Assembly: GCA_951640195.1 (NCBI GenBank)
Contig: OX621168.1
Span: forward strand, 1,364,001-1,428,000
DNA length: 64,000 bases
Direction: 5' to 3'
Origin: Porpolomopsis calyptriformis
Lineage: Eukaryota > Basidiomycota > Agaricomycetes > Agaricales > Hygrophoraceae
Shown: one piece after another, positions 46,978-56,370 of the stretch
Position numbering within the stretch: the first letter of the stretch is position 1
Layout: each line of letters begins with the position of its first letter
The notes under the pieces: generated by a model
The model's input: the letters and a program-made list of their open reading frames with translations, nothing else
Told to the model about the DNA's origin: nothing
Databases searched by the model: none
Program-made: the position numbers and the translations under genes

Positions 46978-48132
46978 CTATCGACCGTTGCCAAAATCCT
47001 GTTCGTTGTTGTCGGGGGCGGGCTCAGTGGAGTTGTGTTCCTCTGCGGAAAGGAAATTCATTAACTCGGTGATCTCGTCGACGGTCAGTTCATGCTGGAG
47101 GGCGCGAATGTTGACCTTCTTGAGTTCTTGTGGGCATTCCTGATGGAAATGTCCAGTTTGACCACAGTTGTAGCACCTGTTGGTTTGGTGCATTTTGCTC
47201 AGGTCCATCGGCAGACCCTGTCCTCTGTGGATGGTGCCAGATGGCACTTGCTTGTCCTGGGGAAGAGGGGCGTGGAATCGTGGAGCGGAGGGACGAAAGG
47301 CCGGGCGAGAAGGAGGGGCAGATGGACGTTGGCGGCGTTCCTGATCATGGAAACGCTCTAGTAGCTGTCCAATAGCCACAACCTTGTCGTGGTACCTAGG
47401 GTATGTGGTGGGGAGCGGGGGTGACATGTAAATTTGACGAATAATGCCTTGGTTGACATTTTTCTCAAGGATCCGGATGCATTCTTTATCCTGGCCGACA
47501 AGGCCAGCTTGGCAGAACAAGAGTTCCAACTTAACGAAATAGTCTATAATACCTAAATGTCCTTGTGAAAAGTGTTCGACTTCCTCACGGGCACGTTGCT
47601 CTGTGGCATGGTTGGTGAAAACAACATTCAAAACATCTACGAAATCCTTCCAGGGGCCGAGGGGGAGGAGGTTGCCGGTGACGGGGTCCGTTCGGCCAAA
47701 GAAGGCATCCACGTATTGCTGGGCCCATTCGGCGGCGATGCCTTCCTTCATGTACGACAAGGTGACAAGAATCATCTTCTCGGGGTCCGTGACTTCGCTG
47801 CCCCGAAGGAAGATGATGACCTGGCGGAACCAGTTCTTGTACAGTTTTTTGTCGCCATTGAAGATGTCGGGCTGAGCAAGTTTGATTGTTTTTGAGATGG
47901 AAGCCATGGGAGCTGTTGGTTGCATGGGGGGAAGTGGGTTCGGGTTCGAAGGCGGTGGGGGAGATGAAGAAGGGGAAGGAGCTGGGGAGAAATGAGGGGA
48001 AGGATTCTGTTCAGGGGAGGGAGAGGACTCCTTTGGTGGAGGAGAGTCTTTCGGTTTCCGGGGGGTTTCCGGAAGTGGTCGTTGCGGGGTGGCGGAGGTG
48101 GTTGCCTTCGAGGGAGAAGGAGAAGATGACAA
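46978..48132 (-). CDS. gag: Gag of the older chromovirus
   Basis: 384 residues with a proline/serine-rich start, a capsid-like core (DIFNGDKKLYKNWFRQVIIF, then AEWAQQYVDAFFGRTDPVTG) and a CCHC knuckle, CYNCGQTGHFHQEC, near residue 320. It is open throughout, unlike the neighbouring pol. Upstream (48,140-49,050, same strand) further proline-rich coding-like sequence with stops may be an extended N-terminus. Confidence 0.8.
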   Translation of the reverse strand: MSSSPSPSKATTSATPQRPLPETPRKPKDSPPPKESSPSPEQNPSPHFSPAPSPSSSPPPPSNPNPLPPMQPTAPMASISKTIKLAQPDIFNGDKKLYKNWFRQVIIFLRGSEVTDPEKMILVTLSYMKEGIAAEWAQQYVDAFFGRTDPVTGNLLPLGPWKDFVDVLNVVFTNHATEQRAREEVEHFSQGHLGIIDYFVKLELLFCQAGLVGQDKECIRILEKNVNQGIIRQIYMSPPLPTTYPRYHDKVVAIGQLLERFHDQERRQRPSAPPSRPAFRPSAPRFHAPLPQDKQVPSGTIHRGQGLPMDLSKMHQTNRCYNCGQTGHFHQECPQELKKVNIRALQHELTVDEITELMNFLSAEEHNSTEPAPDNNEQDFGNGR

Positions 48133-49058
48133 GCGAGATAGGGGTTGGGGTGGTGTTCAGAGAAAACAGGGATGTCCAAACACGTAGGGCGAGGATGTAT
48201 CTGTGGGTCGCGGAGAAGGGGCAGGGAGAGTGGTAGGTCCGAGAATAGAGAAGACGGAAGGAGTCGAGGGGTCGAGGATCTGAGATGATAAGGGTGAGAA
48301 TACCCCTTCAGATGTGTCGACGGCGTCCTGGAACTCTAATTCGTCGTCTGTGAGCCTGTAGCTTGGTCGACGGGAACCTGCACGGGGAGGCGTGGTCGCA
48401 GGTTATCTCGGATGTGGATCTCTCAGATGCGAGAAGATCCGCGACGGTAGAAAACACAGATAGAGGAGGCGAGAAAGTTGGCAATGAGAGCCGGGGAACG
48501 ATAAACTCTGATTTGAACGCGATTGAACGTTCGCGGTTCGATTTCGACGAAGGGGTCTAATCCGTCGTCCGAAGAATCCGGGGGGGAGGGGGCAGTGTAA
48601 TACGAGTCCAAAGAAGAATGAGACGAGGCAGGGGAAAGGTTGGCGGAAACGGGAGGAGTGATATTGAAAGCGAGGTGGGAGAACTCGAGCGTAAGAGCTT
48701 CAAGCTGTTCTCATTCAATGTCTAATGCATCGACGGCCTGTTGTTCCGAGTAGCTAATGAGCTGACTGGACGAGGTCTGAGGAGATTGGTGTGGTGGGGA
48801 ATAGGATGGGGGCGGAGTGGGGGAAGAACGATCCAGGGTGGTGATCACTCTTGATACTGTGCGAGGATGTGCCTAAGCGTCTCTTGTGGTTCTCAAGGCG
48901 AGAGAGGATGGGTCGGTCGGGGGAGCCTGGTTGGGATTCCGGGGAGGCAACAGTGATGGCGTTGTTTGGTAACCCAAAACAATGCGGTCGGTGTCAGATG
49001 AATCTTGACCAGCGACTCTTGCGGAGAAAAGCGAGGTGAGTGGAGAGACTTGTTCTTC
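48133..49058 (-). other. Leader region of the older chromovirus
   Basis: Lies between the 5' LTR and gag. It contains decayed coding-like sequence on the minus strand (SPPDSSDDGLDPFVEIEPRT, then RVQIRVYRSPALIANF) interrupted by stops. It is either an extended gag or an untranslated leader. Confidence 0.45.
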
Positions 49059-49444
49059 TGTTATGTCGGCAGTCGAAACTCAGGTTGCTAGACGTGAAGC
49101 ACGAAGAGCCCAGCGCATAAGCTGGGGGTGACAACGTTAAAGAACAAGTCTAAGGGAGATACAAGCGTTCTGTGCTCTACTTATATCTACCTGGGCCTGG
49201 GCTGTGATTGTGATAACCACGGCGACGATCCATGGAATGGCTGACTAATGCGCAGCACTGTATGGCTTTGCGCAGCTACTGTGGAGCATGTCTTTATCGA
49301 CCAATGGCGTTATCACCTCTAATCTATGAGAAGATAAGATAAGAGATTAGATAAGATGAGATAAGATAAGATCAAATCAAAGATAAGATTAGATAAGACG
49401 AAAAAGGAAAGTTGTTGGGGCGACAAAATGAAGTGACCGTAACA
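49059..49444 (-). repeat. Right (5') LTR of the older chromovirus
   Basis: 386 bp, uninterrupted, the reference for the split left copy. It has the same TGTTA...TAACA ends and the same GATAAG tract (49,330-49,405). It is followed by the TSD GTTAA at 49445-49449. Confidence 0.93.
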
Positions 49445-51681
49445 GTTAATCCCGCTTGACCTCCTCAAAAACAGAGCCATTCGTGCTCAATTGATTGGTG
49501 AAACCACCACTAACGCCCCTTCACACAGTGACACTATATCTGTCTTTGACTGGGCAGCTCAGTTTCAGTGACAGGCAGTAAACTTGCATTCCGGAAACAT
49601 AGTGTGTACTAGTTGGAATACAAGCACCAACCGAAACCTCAAGCGTGCAAACACTACTCAGAAATTCCTTCGAGAGAGGCAAGACAAGAAGGACCAGTAC
49701 ACACGCGCCGTCGCTGGATATATAAAGGTCCATGTTCATATGTACAAGTGGCCATACCGTGGTGAAAAAACTCAAAAAGAGAAGATGCAAAAGGTGAGTA
49801 ATGTTAGAACTATCCGAAAATCCAACACTTACATCTATTACAACAAGATTGCGGACATTACTATGAAACATGCGTTTTCTCCTGATGACAAGGCAGAGAA
49901 AGCCCTGGATCAGCTCTTAACTATCGTCAACACAGAGCATGTTAAAAGTTATCCTGGCGCAGAGTCTTTCAACTAGTAATGTCAACAATTTTGCTTCTAC
50001 AACGAACGCTCATATCTTGTCATTCATAGGGAAAATGTTTCTATGTATTTTCATGGATCCAATGAGGGCTGTTTTGCAAAATTTTCCATTGACGATATCA
50101 GCGAAATATCAATGGCTGGATTCTTTCAATATTTTATCTGGCTTGGCTTCGGGACCAAAAAATCGTTGTCCGATCGCAATGTTGACCTTAGGTTTGTCTA
50201 CGACGAATCTACTATCATCCGTATTTCCACTGTCTCTTAATTTATGTGTGCTAAATCCTGGCCAGTTTCCTTTCTTACAAGACAACTATTGCAAGGATCT
50301 TCAATCGGCTGCCCAACTTTTGGGCAAGAAGCAAAAGAGAAATATTCATCTAGGATCGCGTGTGTCTTCATCTGTTGCTCCTCTGCACATACCTTTGCGC
50401 AGTGCCTTTGTGGTTCCTCAAGACCCTCTGCAAGAATCAGCTGATCCATTGCCACTCTACTGTCATTCCCCCCCCTTGAAAACTATCGAATTTATAAAAT
50501 GCATTGCTGATTGCGAGGAGACCCTCAAAGTTTATGTTTATGCTGACTTGCGTGAGAAGATTGAAATCGCAATGGATTGGAAGGAAGGAAAAGAACTTGC
50601 TGAGAATGGGGAGCTGGCGATGGCGGCCAAGACAGGGTATATTGCAACCAGATACAATAAAACTGCGATCTATGTATGTGTTTCTCTACTGCCCTTCGTT
50701 TGGTGTCTCTCAATACTGGCAGGCTCACTATCGTGGCGAGGAATATGCATTCCTTACAGTTGCAGATCCTGATCAGGCATTCCAGGAATTATACCTAACC
50801 AGTGAATTGAAGCTATTAGCGATCAGCAGCAAGTTGAAAGTTGAGTTTGATAACTACACCCAGAAGTGTGGGGTGACACTGCCACGTATGTCTAACAGCC
50901 AATTTGGATTCTCTACTTACCAAACTTGGTTGCAGGGTTTCATGTTAATTTTGACGGCGCATTCATGGGAAAGGTCCTCGAACTAGACAAAACTCTCCCA
51001 TACTATTTTCTTGCTACTCCCCTGCTCCCAGCCAGCTTTGACAAATGAATCATCAAGTTCACTGGGAATGATAACGTTGGCCCAGCCCTGGACCCTCTGA
51101 CAAAGGTCATGCACGCATTCGCGCACTTCTCGGTAAGGTATATGAAAGGTCATTTGCTGCTTTGCGACTTGCAGGGTATGTTCCCCACATTCTAGTCTAC
51201 TACATCATTGTTAGTGCTGATAATATCTCAAGGACTTTACAATCGTAATCAAGTAATGACCCTTATTGATCTGCAGGCTCACATGTACGTACCGGTTCAC
51301 TCTTACATGCCTTGATTAACTAGCATTGTTTAGGGTCAAAAAGGACTATAAAATCTACTGGGATCTCAGTCAACCTGCCATAGTGAGATTTACAAATGAG
51401 CACGGAAAAGCTTGCAAGACAAACGAATTTTGCAATCATCTTAACAATCAGGTGAAGGTTGATGAGGATGAACAGCTCGAGGATTGCGAACGCGAATCGT
51501 CGGTGGAATACTCTGCCCCGAGAAAGCAGCGTAGGGGAAGAGCAAGGCCAATCCGAATTGGTATGCAAATACCCCATTTCTCATGCTTCCGCAACCTCAT
51601 TAAAACTTATGCAGGGTTCCCAAATGAGTCGGGTTAATTACCACAATGAACCGGACTGATATTACACTTGTACAATTATGC

Positions 51682-53316
51682 CTACTGATACATCTGAGTG
51701 TACATCATCATGAAAATGTCCCAAATATTATCGTATGAAAGTTTGACTACATGAAGGGTATCATAGATTGATTGAGCCTGTTGTGAAAACTCAAGTGATG
51801 CAAATTGAATCAAGTGTTCGCCTCCAAGCTCCTCCTTTATAGCTCTGATCAATGACACGTCAACCAGGATCAGGCAATCTCGTCCACCCCATTTCTCTGG
51901 GAGGCTGTATGCTTGGTTCCGCGACATCCCTAAGGGGCCAGGTTTGTCACGCATCTTTCGAATTCGTATGCCATTGCGCAACTCTACAAACTTCTTGGAC
52001 TCTTGACAGAGTAAAATCGCCCACAACCACTGGCAGAGTTCTCTGATAAAATGTAATCAGACACAAAGATGGACGTAAAGGTGGGGACGTACACTTGATC
52101 TGGATTACTTAGGTCACACTTCCCATCATCAATTCCAGCCCTGTAGAAGACAATGGCATTGTCTGAAAAGTAAAAGCGCATTCAGACCCAGCTACGTTCA
52201 ACACTGATGTTGTGAATGCTACGTATGTGGACATGTGTTGGGAGGATGGTATTGTCAAGTTCAGGGGCAAAATGCTCTCTGTATTGGTAGCATAAATTGG
52301 TTATAACAACCTAAGAGTCAAAGAAAAACAAACTGTAGGCTATTAACGACTCCAAAAAGCTTGCCTGTCTCGGTCCCACAATCTGTTGAGAGCTGTATTG
52401 GAATACCTGGAATCAGATATCAGATATCGAAGGGGGGGACATCTGAATGTCATACCACCATGCCTCTCAACCACATCAAGGAAACAGTATGTAACGATAT
52501 TTGCATCCTGGTTATTTGGCACAATGTAGGTGCCAAGAAATTTGCCTGTCGCATCATCTATGAATGAGTAAATGGGAAAACCAATCGCATTCATCTTGTC
52601 ATGGCCATCCGCAGCCCAGCGCTCATTAGGCCCAACAGGATACTTCGGAAACCTCAAGACCTTTTGGGCACACGGCTGACAAAACAAGAACCCTTCTGGG
52701 TTAGATCAGTGCATTACCTCTGATACAAAATCTCTATATAACAATATCAGTTATCTCAGAGTGTAAACTTAACATGAGGGGTTACCGGCTGAGATGGATG
52801 CCAGAGTGATAAGCAATGTTATGCATGACCATCGTAATACCCTAGCGATTGGCTGGGTCTTTGTCTAACTAGGCAAGGACAAGTTGTTCTTTCTCATTTT
52901 GTGACATATCTTCTTCTTTGGAGCGGCTCCCTCGCAATCGAAGTGCTTCCGACGGCGCTTGACTGTTGATGCACTGCTGTTGTTAATCACAGCCAGGTTA
53001 GTTGTTTACCAGTTAATACGTGACATACGGACCTCATCTCAATGTTGTATTCAACTTTAAGACATTCCGATATGGTCTTGTTGCTGGTGAGCTTCTCTTG
53101 GTGGTAATTTGCTAAGGCAATTTGAAGCGTTTCATCATCTTCCTTCACTGGATGAAGATGTTTAGTCAGCTTCAGATATGCATGGTGTAATCCTACATGT
53201 TGGAGCGTATTGATTGTGCCCATTTGGGTTATGCAAAGACATTCGACGCAGGTGTTTGTGGGGATCAGACATTTAAGATTACATAGGACGAATTGGATAC
53301 ATCCGATTTTTCTCAT
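51682..53316 (-). pseudogene. Integrase-core (DDE) transposase-like gene of the DNA transposon
   Basis: A spliced minus-strand gene. The N-terminal exon has a helix-turn-helix-like ALANYHQEKLTSNKTISECL then VEYNIEM, spliced to STVKRRRKHF. The catalytic part starts GPNERWAADGHDKMNAIGFP then IYSFIDDATGKFLGTYIVP (first Asp). After an intron comes IPIQLSTDCGTETGKLFGVV (second Asp), then RSIHNISVERSW (Glu). The C-terminal exon has SRNQAYSLPEKWGGRDCLIL. This matches the repeated 'integrase core domain' proteins of mushroom genomes. Two TAG codons (near 52,874 and 52,847, within LVLA*LDKDPANR*G), both where Gln is expected, and an apparent frameshift near 52,915 show it is inactive. Convergent with the alpha-kinase gene, 45 bp apart. 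Confidence 0.72.
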
Positions 53317-54317
53317 CAGTCCTACTTGGACGAAGCCCAGTTGCGCCAGTTAGAGAAACACAAAATCAGCCAAAGCTCATTATCTGTCCAGCCAAGGCCC
53401 ATTATCCATCCTGCAGCAAGCCATCCACAATCATATACAAGTCCTTATTTCAACAAGAAGCTTCCAGTTCCGGTGAAGGCATTTGATAGACATAGTAAGC
53501 TAGTAATCTTTGCGTCGTCTACGTCTTTCTCATTTTGATGACCGACATATATTCAGTATCTCTTATGACTTAGTCTGGCTAGAGCTATCTTACTCTAGAA
53601 TTCGTCCGATGTGGACAGGAGTACCAATGTGAAAGAATAAAAAGCCAGTAAACAGGGACCGTTTCATCAGTAAAATGTTTTTGAGGTATGTGTACGTATC
53701 TTCAGGCCTTATCAGTCACTGAAGGGTGTCTTTCAAAGGGTGATTCAGTGATTTTGGGTAACATCTAATTCCCTTGCGACGCTCCATTGCTAACAATGTT
53801 ATGCCAGTCTTGCGCGATCAAGCGTGATCCCAGGGGTCACCAGTACAACATGAAATACAAGCTTGTTCACCCCGCTATCTAACTCTTACTGCATTTTCAA
53901 AATCTTTTATGGCCTCAAAAATGACGCCCAGGGCAATCCAACCGAAACTTTGGGTTCTGAAAACTCCTCCAAAATGGACAAGTGCCAAGCACTCTGGGCT
54001 ATTCTAACCAACCCTTCAATGAGCGTCATTGAATGATCATAAGTTGCGCAAATCATCTGCAACTCGGAGGTGTATCGACCAACGAGTTAACAAGTGCCTT
54101 GAATTAATGCGATTAGTGTCAGTTGGAAAGAATTCAGAAACGCAAGCCTCCACCTCCATGGCCATCAGGATTGGGTTGCCATTATCATATGGTAGTGGGT
54201 TTCGATACCGATGCGTATAATTATTATTTACAATGTGTATTTAATTATTATTTTCTTCAATCACGCATAACGCTTAGAGACCCCAGTACATTCGGCAGAG
54301 GGTGCCGAGCTAAAGTT
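53317..54317. other. Right subterminal region of the DNA transposon
   Basis: 1 kb between the transposase-like gene and the right TIR. One 81-codon frame on + starts at 53,293, overlapping and divergent from the transposase N-terminus. It matches no family I know. Otherwise AT-rich, with no feature I can support. Confidence 0.4.
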
Positions 54318-54343
54318 AATCCTGACCCCCCCCGCCGACCGTA
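54318..54343 (-). repeat. Right terminal inverted repeat
   Basis: Exact reverse complement of the left TIR (AATCCTGA, then eight C, then GCCGACCGTA). It is followed by GTCGAC at 54344-54349, a single G, and the ATG of F-box member C2. Confidence 0.85.
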
Positions 54344-54350
54344 GTCGACG

Positions 54351-55805
54351 ATGAGCACGTTCCTATCACTTCCCAACGAGCTTTCTTTCCAAATATTCCA
54401 TGACTTGGATGGAGAAGATCTGCTTGCTCTAGCCAAGTCTTGCAGGCACCTGAACATTATCGTGATCCCATACTACCTCTCCCGCCACAACATAACCAAC
54501 CCACCCCTGAGCATAACTCTGGACAGCAGAAATTCTCGTATTTTCGCCTTTCTCGTTATCTCAGTCCAGCTCACTTCCATTGACACGATTGACGCCACCT
54601 TCTCCCCTTACCGTTATTCAGATATAATCCGGCTGGAATATCTGATTAACAAATTGACGTCTGTGGGAAGCGTGCAACTTTCCTTGTGCAACTTTGGGCC
54701 ATTTCGAAACCAGACGGATGGAGATCATTTCATTCAAGCCATGCATAGTCTACTCACCAGCATCATTGCTAGATCCTGCGTATCGCTGACCGCTCATGGC
54801 CCTGACGTGTATCTACCCTTTGCCGAGGAACAACATAACACCACCCAAAAACCTTCCTCCCGTTTCATCGCATCATTGGTCCAGATGTTGCAGAGGTCAC
54901 CACCGAAACAAGATGTTTGTGATGGCCTCGTGTTGGACGCCTCCCATGCATCCAAGTTGGTGGAATTTCGAATAGATTCATCAATGCTTTTCCATCCATT
55001 ATTTCTCTATTGGGCCATCAAACACATTAATGCCTCACCTATCACCACTCTTTCTTTCACGAACTCATCACTGAGATCTCCCCTCTGGGATGATCTTCTT
55101 TCAACGATCGTATGCCCTACTCTCTCAGAATTTTGCATCACAGACCATTTTCGGAAGATTCCCTTCTCCTCTCTTGACGCATTTCTTGCTCGCCATCAAA
55201 CTATCACATCGCTGGAGTGCAAAGGTTTATTTCAACATGACCATGGACACCCTAGGATCTCTCTTCCGCGACTTACAAAGCTGGTTTCAACCTACGAGTT
55301 CTTTGTACACCTTTTGAAACATGCTACTGCATTCCCTTCTCTTCGTGATATTACCCTCAAGTCATTTCCACGAGAACGCTCCCAATCATTCAGCCCGTCT
55401 GTTGTGATCAAAGCATTGGAAGGTGTCAGGCGCTGCCCCAACGAGCTTGAGCTATCCCTTATGTTTGAGCGGGAGAAGGGGGATCTGACTTCATGGCTTG
55501 ACGTAGATCCCAATGACGATAGCAGGGTTGAGCGCTCACTGCGTAACGTTGTTTCCTTGAACTTGCTTATTGGGACTCGAGGCCGAGGATTCAGCGACGA
55601 CATGCTCCGAGTTCTCCCAAAATGGCTAAGACTGTTTCCCGCCTTGCGTATCGTAACCTTTCAGTGCTATCTACCTAAAAAAAGGGCCTCCCTGTTGAAC
55701 TTTGCTCATTCGATCATCCAAGCTTGTTCGCAGCTTGACACGCTGACAATCAACGAGGAATGTCATACAGCCGTTACTTGGCTTGCGATGGAAGACTTCC
55801 ATTGA
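54351..55805 (+). CDS. F-box-like protein, subfamily C, member 2
   Basis: An intact single exon of 484 residues. The F-box-like start is LSLPNELSFQIFHDLDGEDL then LALAKSCRHLN. The leucine-rich body contains FQHDHGHPRISLPRLTKLVS and LELSLMFEREKGDLTSWLDV, as in C1. A 111-bp stretch (55,226-55,336) is identical to C1 at 32,691-32,801 although the rest has diverged. The DNA transposon ends 8 bp before the ATG, so this gene has lost its native upstream region and must use transposon sequence as promoter if expressed. Confidence 0.8.
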   Translation: MSTFLSLPNELSFQIFHDLDGEDLLALAKSCRHLNIIVIPYYLSRHNITNPPLSITLDSRNSRIFAFLVISVQLTSIDTIDATFSPYRYSDIIRLEYLINKLTSVGSVQLSLCNFGPFRNQTDGDHFIQAMHSLLTSIIARSCVSLTAHGPDVYLPFAEEQHNTTQKPSSRFIASLVQMLQRSPPKQDVCDGLVLDASHASKLVEFRIDSSMLFHPLFLYWAIKHINASPITTLSFTNSSLRSPLWDDLLSTIVCPTLSEFCITDHFRKIPFSSLDAFLARHQTITSLECKGLFQHDHGHPRISLPRLTKLVSTYEFFVHLLKHATAFPSLRDITLKSFPRERSQSFSPSVVIKALEGVRRCPNELELSLMFEREKGDLTSWLDVDPNDDSRVERSLRNVVSLNLLIGTRGRGFSDDMLRVLPKWLRLFPALRIVTFQCYLPKKRASLLNFAHSIIQACSQLDTLTINEECHTAVTWLAMEDFH

Positions 55806-56370
55806 TGACGCTATATTGCTTCATTTTTGGACACAGCTGGCTACAGAGCAGGGTGACTTGGTATAGGAATGCTCTGGCCACCGGCATGCGAGTGTCAGTA
55901 CACTGCCCGCGAATGGTGACACGTTCGGTCCCCGTTCAGTAACTTGGTTTTTTGGCGCTAAGCTAGCGGAGTTTGCTACACTGCTAGGCTGTCAGACTTA
56001 GCTGCACGTTACTGTCCAGGCCCTTTGTGTCAACGTTTGTAATGTTTGCATTGCCGCACTCTCCATCTTTCTCATTTGCATCTTGCAGTTTTACCATGCC
56101 ATCGGTGTTCTGCAGCGCACGACATCCATCAAAACCATTACACCATAAGAATATACACCATATCCTACCGAAATTCACATCGCAGAGTCTGCAACCTGGC
56201 TTTCCTCTCGGAGGACTGGCTGGTGTTGCCTTATGGAAGGAGAAGGATCTAACCTTATTGATCATCCTGGAGAGTACCTCAGAGTGGTTTTCTGTCTGTT
56301 TTAATAATCGATCGATCAATTATCTATGACCTTAAGTTGATCCGGACAGCCTCGCAACCAAAGGTCAACA
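55806..56370. other. Intergenic before F-box member C3
   Basis: About 565 bp. It includes the recurring flank 'catttgcatcttgcagt', 'gagtctgcaacctggctttcc' and the promoter-like lead-in gaccttaagttgatccgg before the C3 ATG. No gene. Confidence 0.5.

Larger units (their letters stand above)
35489..49444 (-). mobile_element. Older Ty3-type chromovirus, decayed, host of a younger one
   Basis: The LTRs begin TGTTATGTCGG and end GACCGTAACA. The right copy (49059-49444, 386 bp) is the 5' LTR, since gag and pol lie on the minus strand. The left copy runs 35489-42560 but is split at 35608 by the younger element. The coding order gag, protease, reverse transcriptase, RNase H, integrase, chromodomain makes it a chromovirus. 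The TSD is GTTAA. Its own length without the guest is about 7.3 kb. Seven in-frame TGA codons in pol and eight transitions between its LTRs show age. Confidence 0.92.
35161..51637 (+). pseudogene. Zinc-finger/alpha-kinase gene, split by nested retroelements
   Basis: The first exons are 35161-35280 and 35336-35417, starting MTQCSVCQFHF. They encode two Cys pairs and a second knuckle, PQCLICGNMSEQLKQPLCPS, an N-terminal zinc finger seen in mushroom alpha-kinases. Exon 3 starts at 35471 and is cut at 35488 inside a codon. It resumes at 49450 in the same frame (GDSLIPLDLLKNRAIRAQ). Downstream exons give YADLREKIEIAMDW, then FDGAFMGKVLELDKTLPYYF, then GHLLLCDLQG (metal-binding Asp) and KIYWDLSQPAIVRF, then CKTNEFCNHL, the zinc-binding end of an alpha-kinase fold. 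A TGA at 51046-51048 interrupts the kinase part. The family is firm; some internal exon borders are not resolved. Confidence 0.7.
33757..54343. mobile_element. TIR-bounded DNA transposon carrying an integrase-core gene and an alpha-kinase gene
   Basis: 20.6 kb bounded by perfect 26-bp terminal inverted repeats (32 bp if the flanking palindrome is counted). Without the nested retroelements it would be about 6.6 kb. It contains a zinc-finger/alpha-kinase gene on + and, ending 45 bp away and convergent, an integrase-core DDE gene on - that is the likely transposase. It sits one base before the ATG of F-box member C2, and excising it with one GTCGAC restores an F-box-type promoter. Both internal genes are now disabled. 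Ginger-like elements use integrase-like transposases and Dada elements make 6-7 bp duplications, but I cannot place this one in a named superfamily from sequence alone. Confidence 0.75.

Noticed and set aside
33751..54349. Inverted repeat as the signature of a 20 kb chromosomal inversion
   Set aside because: F-box genes on both sides keep the same orientation and the flanks rejoin to a normal promoter. This fits insertion, not inversion.
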